NCBI GenBank assembly: GCA_016210895.1
Contig: JACQTG010000206.1
Coordinates: 1-8,980, forward strand
DNA length: 8,980 nt
Direction of reading: 5' to 3'
Origin: Acidobacteriota bacterium
Lineage (GTDB): Bacteria > Acidobacteriota > Terriglobia > Acidoferrales > 2-02-FULL-67-57
Position 1 is the stretch's first letter; each line of letters opens with the position of its first letter. This document shows, in pieces, positions 6,054 to 8,980 of the stretch. The translations under genes were made by a program, and so were the position numbers. A model generated the notes under the pieces. The model was not told where the DNA came from and made no database searches. It worked only from the letters and a program-made list of their open reading frames with translations.

Positions 6054-6287
6054 ATGCCCAGCTTCGAAGCCGGGCTCAAACGCCTGGAGCAGATCGTCAA
6101 GCAGCTCGAAAACGGCGACCTGGCCTTGGCCGCGGCGTTGAAACTGTTTGAGGAGGGCATCGAACTCTCCCGCCAGTGCCAGAAGCAACTCGAAGAGGCC
6201 GAGAGCAAGGTCGAAATCCTGATCAAGAAAGCCGACGGCAAGGTGGTCGCCCGGCCCTTTGGCCTTTCCGGCGACGAAGAAAGCTGA
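6054..6287 (+). CDS. xseB: Exodeoxyribonuclease VII small subunit
   Basis: A 77-residue cytoplasmic protein, the usual size for XseB. Several small subunits bind the large subunit XseA to form exonuclease VII, which degrades single-stranded DNA to oligonucleotides in repair. The family pattern covers almost the whole protein: FEAGLKRLEQIVKQLENGDL (4-23), a central FEEGIELSRQCQ (32-43) and a C-terminal helix LEEAESKVEIL (46-56), i.e. two amphipathic helices in a coiled coil. The open frame continues upstream to a GTG at 6027 (86 residues), but the ribosome site and promoter favour ATG 6054. A hairpin follows the stop at once, and ispA starts 74 bases downstream, the familiar xseB-ispA order. 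xseA is not in the window. Confidence 0.93.
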   Translation: MPSFEAGLKRLEQIVKQLENGDLALAAALKLFEEGIELSRQCQKQLEEAESKVEILIKKADGKVVARPFGLSGDEES

Positions 6288-6309
6288 GCCGGGCAGCGCT
6301 CGGCCCGGC
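6288..6309 (+). other. GC hairpin between xseB and ispA
   Basis: GCCGGG (6288-6293) pairs with CCCGGC (6304-6309) around a 10-base loop, directly after the xseB stop codon. With no T-run it is not an intrinsic terminator; it could protect the xseB message 3' end or attenuate ispA. Confidence 0.4.
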
Positions 6310-6361
6310 AAGTTCCTCTGAAGCGCCCGGCGGGAGACGAACGCGCGCACGGAATGTGGGG

Positions 6362-7261
6362 ATGCCCTCGGTGCCTGTAACCCTCAGCGAGCAGTTGGAA
6401 ACGCGTCGGCTGGCGCTCGAGCCGCACCTCGACCGCTTGCTGCCGCCGGAGTCGGCTCCGCCTGAAACCCTCCACCGGGCCATGCGCTACGCTGTGCTCG
6501 GCGGCGGCAAGCGCATCCGGCCCGTGCTGTGCATCGAGTCAGCCGCGGTCCTCAGCCGCGACCTCGACGGCATCGAAGACCTGGCCTGCGCAGTTGAGTT
6601 CATCCACACCTACTCGCTCATCCACGATGACCTGCCGGCGCTCGACAACGACGACCTCCGCCGCGGCCGCCCCACTTGCCACAAAGTCTTCGGCGAGGCC
6701 ATCGCCATCCTGGCCGGCGACGCCCTGCTGACACTCGCCTTTGAAACTCTGGCCCGGATGCCGCGACCCGCGCCCGCGGAGAAAGCCCGGCTCATCGCCG
6801 AGCTGGCCGATGCCATTGGCACCCGAGACGGCATGATCGCTGGGCAGGTCGCCGACCTTGAAGCCGAAGGGCAATCCGTCGACGCCGCTGCGGTCGAAGC
6901 CATCCATCGGGCCAAGACCGCGGCGCTCATTCGCGCGGCCGTGCGCGCCGGGGCGCGCTTCGCCGGAGCCCCTGACGCTGACCTCGAACGGCTCTCGCGC
7001 TTCGGAGAGCGCCTCGGCCTGGCCTTCCAGATCATTGACGACATCCTCGACGTGCAAAGCTCGCCCGAAGAACTCGGCAAGTCGACCCGCAGGGACGCCG
7101 CGCGCCGCAAGGCCACGTATCCCGCCGTCTTCGGCCTCGAACGCTCCCGTATGCTCTCCCGCGCGCTCATCGGCGAAGCCACCGCGGAACTCGCCCCCTT
7201 CGGCCCCCGCGCCCAAACCCTCCGCGACCTCGCCCACTTCCTCCTCACCCGAACGAAATGA
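6362..7261 (+). CDS. ispA: (E)-prenyl diphosphate synthase, farnesyl diphosphate synthase type
   Basis: A 299-residue cytoplasmic isoprenoid enzyme that condenses IPP with DMAPP and then GPP, giving farnesyl (or possibly geranylgeranyl) diphosphate for quinone, undecaprenyl and terpenoid synthesis. Signatures: GGGKRIRP (47-54); first Asp-rich motif DDLPALD (89-95) in the context HTYSLIHDDLPALDNDDLRR, typical of bacterial FPP synthases with a two-residue insertion; CHKVFGEAIAILAGDALL (106-123); GQVADLE; second Asp-rich motif FQIIDDILD (222-230). After it, the common GK-D stretch reads GKSTRRDAARRKATYP, with Arg where the second Lys usually sits. Length is normal for IspA. The open frame extends upstream into xseB, but those residues do not belong to the family. 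ATG 6362 is chosen although its ribosome site is poor; GTG 6356 is an in-frame alternative. Exact chain length is inferred. Confidence 0.92.
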   Translation: MPSVPVTLSEQLETRRLALEPHLDRLLPPESAPPETLHRAMRYAVLGGGKRIRPVLCIESAAVLSRDLDGIEDLACAVEFIHTYSLIHDDLPALDNDDLRRGRPTCHKVFGEAIAILAGDALLTLAFETLARMPRPAPAEKARLIAELADAIGTRDGMIAGQVADLEAEGQSVDAAAVEAIHRAKTAALIRAAVRAGARFAGAPDADLERLSRFGERLGLAFQIIDDILDVQSSPEELGKSTRRDAARRKATYPAVFGLERSRMLSRALIGEATAELAPFGPRAQTLRDLAHFLLTRTK

Positions 7262-7293
7262 AGATAGTGGGCCTGACGGAAGGCATCTCGCTC

Positions 7294-7322
7294 TTGACAG
7301 CGCCGAACCAGCAGTTTTTCAT
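7294..7322 (+). promoter_or_regulatory. Possible promoter for the ligase gene
   Basis: A perfect TTGACA (7294-7299) is followed after 17 bases by TTTCAT (7317-7322, four of six, lacking the important second-position A). Initiation would fall near 7329, about 12 bases before the ATG at 7341. The strong -35 is notable; the weak -10 lowers confidence. Confidence 0.35.
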
Positions 7323-7340
7323 TAGGCGATTCCGAGAGTG

Positions 7341-8980
7341 ATGCAGAACCTGTTCGAGCGCTTTCTCGCCACGGAGGCGCGTTTTGCCGAGCGCGTCGCC
7401 GTCATCGTCCAGAGCCACTCGGGCGTGGAGGAGTACACCTACGCCGATTTGCGGCGGATGGCCGCACGCACCGCAGCTACCCTACGCGCGCGCGGTCTGG
7501 CGGCTGGCGAACGCTGCGCCCTGCTGGCCGACAACCACGCTCGCTGGTGTGCTGCCTTCTTGGGCATTGTCGGCCTCGGCGCCGTTGCCGTCCCGCTCGA
7601 CACGACCCTGAAACCCGCCCAAATCGCGACCCTGCTGCGCGATTCCGGCGCCCACGCCATCTTCACCTCCGGCCCCTACCTCGCCGGGGTCCGCACGGCC
7701 GCTGCCGCTTGCCACGAGCTACGCGACATCTTGATGCTCGAAGACTTGACTCCAGCCGTCCTGCAACGGCGCGGTCCGGAGCTTCCGGCTTCCCCGGCTC
7801 GTCCCGAGGATTTGGCCTCCATCCTCTACACCTCCGGCACCACCAGCGACCCCAAAGGCGTCGCCCTCACCCACGCCAACCTGCTGGCCGAAACGGAAGC
7901 CGTCTTCCAGACCATCCCGGTCAACGAAGAAGACCGCATCCTGGGCGTCCTGCCCCTCTTCCACGCTCTGGCTCTGCTGGCTAACTTCTGGCTGCCGCTC
8001 GCCGCCGGCGCCTCGGTCGTGTTCCTGCACAGCATCAGCTCGGCGGAAATCCTCCGCGCCATGCGCGAGCGCGAAGTCTCGATTTTCGTAGTCGTGCCGC
8101 AATTCTTCTACCTGCTCCACCAGCGCCTTACCGAGCAGGTGCGCACTGCCGGTCGGCTGCGGCGCTGGCTCTTCCGCTCGCTCTTGGCCGTCAATGGAGT
8201 CGCCCGCCGCCTAGGTCCCAACTTCGGCCAGCTGCTGTTTCGCCAAGTGCACGAAGTCTTCGGGCCGCGGATGCGCCTGCTCGTCACTGGCGGCTCGCGC
8301 TTCGACCCCGCCATCGGGCAGGGCTTCCACCGGCTGGGCTTCACGCTCCTCCAGGCCTATGGCCTGACGGAATGCTCCGGCGCGGCTAGCGTCACGCCGG
8401 TTGAGCAAAACCGCATTGGCTCCGTGGGCCGGGCGCTCCCGGGCGTCGAGATCAAGATTCTTCCCGCGGAGTTGAACGCCGTGGAGAGAGACGGCAGCGG
8501 AGAAGTGGCCATTCGTGGGCCGATCGTGATGCAGGGTTACTACCAGCATCCCGAAGCCACCGCCGCCGTCTTGCAGGACGGCTGGCTGCTCACCGGCGAC
8601 CTGGGCTATCTCGATCGCGACCGAAACCTCTTCATCACCGGGCGCAAAAAAGATGTCATCGTGCTCAGCTCGGGCAAAAACATCCACCCCGAGGAGGTCG
8701 AAGCCCACTATGCCCAGTCGCCGTTGATCCAGGAGCTGTGCGTGCTCGGCCGCACCGGCCAGCCCAGTGAGCCCCTGGCCGAGCGCCTGCACGCCGTGGT
8801 GGTGCCGAACTTTGAAGTCCTGCGCGCGCGGAAGGTGGTCAATGCCCGCGAAATCCTGCGTTTTGAAATCGAATCCCTCTCCCTCGAACTCCCTCCGCAC
8901 AAGCGCATCCTGAGCTTCGAGCTCTGGCAGAACGAACTCCCCCGCACTACCACGCGCAAGCTGAAGCGGTTCGAAATTGA
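7341..8980 (+). CDS. AMP-forming acyl-CoA synthetase-like ligase (3' end beyond the window)
   Basis: 546 codons are visible and the frame is still open at the right edge, so the gene is partial. It belongs to the ANL superfamily, which activates carboxylates as acyl-adenylates and usually transfers them to CoA or a carrier protein; overall it looks like a long-chain fatty acyl-CoA ligase. Motifs in order: ATP loop YTSGTTSDPKG (163-173), with Ser in place of the usual Gly after TT; YGLTECSG (340-347); TGDLGYLDRD (418-427); hinge ITGRKKDVIV (432-441); SGKNIHPEEVE. Near the edge, PRTTTRKLKRFEI (534-546) carries Lys540, the likely catalytic Lys of the mobile C-terminal lobe. A stand-alone enzyme would end soon after, but an additional carrier or acyltransferase domain cannot be excluded. 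An in-frame TAG at 7323 limits the start; GTG 7338 is the only close alternative. Only a weak GAGAG ribosome site is present. Confidence 0.9.
   Translation, partial: MQNLFERFLATEARFAERVAVIVQSHSGVEEYTYADLRRMAARTAATLRARGLAAGERCALLADNHARWCAAFLGIVGLGAVAVPLDTTLKPAQIATLLRDSGAHAIFTSGPYLAGVRTAAAACHELRDILMLEDLTPAVLQRRGPELPASPARPEDLASILYTSGTTSDPKGVALTHANLLAETEAVFQTIPVNEEDRILGVLPLFHALALLANFWLPLAAGASVVFLHSISSAEILRAMREREVSIFVVVPQFFYLLHQRLTEQVRTAGRLRRWLFRSLLAVNGVARRLGPNFGQLLFRQVHEVFGPRMRLLVTGGSRFDPAIGQGFHRLGFTLLQAYGLTECSGAASVTPVEQNRIGSVGRALPGVEIKILPAELNAVERDGSGEVAIRGPIVMQGYYQHPEATAAVLQDGWLLTGDLGYLDRDRNLFITGRKKDVIVLSSGKNIHPEEVEAHYAQSPLIQELCVLGRTGQPSEPLAERLHAVVVPNFEVLRARKVVNAREILRFEIESLSLELPPHKRILSFELWQNELPRTTTRKLKRFEI

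Noticed and set aside
6176..6361. Upstream extension of the IspA frame to an ATG inside xseB
   Set aside because: The 62 extra residues overlap xseB in another frame, are Arg-rich and lie outside the prenyl synthase family. ATG 6362 gives the normal length.

Overview
The window is a GC-rich piece of bacterial chromosome. It carries six protein genes and one gene-free block of dispersed palindromic repeats. The organism is most likely an acidobacterium or a close relative. That is an inference from two things: hairpins built on GGCT-NN-AGCC cores between genes, which I associate with acidobacterial genomes, and the general character of the proteins. I see no rRNA, tRNA, CRISPR array, transposase or phage gene.

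Layout. Bases 1-510 hold no credible gene. They contain a 92/94-base direct repeat (1-92 and 239-332), a 68-base double-palindrome unit present twice (66-133 and 379-446), seven hairpins sharing one core, and a purine-rich micro-repeat tract. That tract runs into the 3' end of a minus-strand gene (511-1842) for a CNNM/CorC-type membrane protein with paired CBS domains. A 319-base divergent intergenic region follows. The plus strand then encodes an HlyD/MacA-type periplasmic adaptor (2162-3361), a membrane-anchored penicillin-acylase-family Ntn hydrolase (3543-5942), the small subunit of exonuclease VII (xseB, from the ATG at 6054), a short-chain (E)-prenyl diphosphate synthase of the IspA type (6362-7261), and an acyl-CoA synthetase-like AMP-forming ligase (from 7341) that runs off the right edge.

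How the genes relate. The plus-strand genes look like neighbours more than one pathway. Sigma-70-like promoters with 17-base spacers can be read before the acylase (3487-3515), xseB (5992-6020) and, less convincingly, the ligase (7294-7322). An extended -10 box precedes the CNNM gene. This suggests several short transcription units: CNNM alone, the adaptor, the acylase, xseB-ispA, and the ligase. xseB-ispA is the familiar bacterial pairing, but xseA and dxs are not here. The adaptor has no pump or outer-membrane partner in view.

Overall the coding content is ordinary. I found no convincing undescribed multi-gene system. The most unusual signals are the ordered palindrome doublets at the left edge and the tandem 7-mer array that supplies the stop codon of the CNNM gene.
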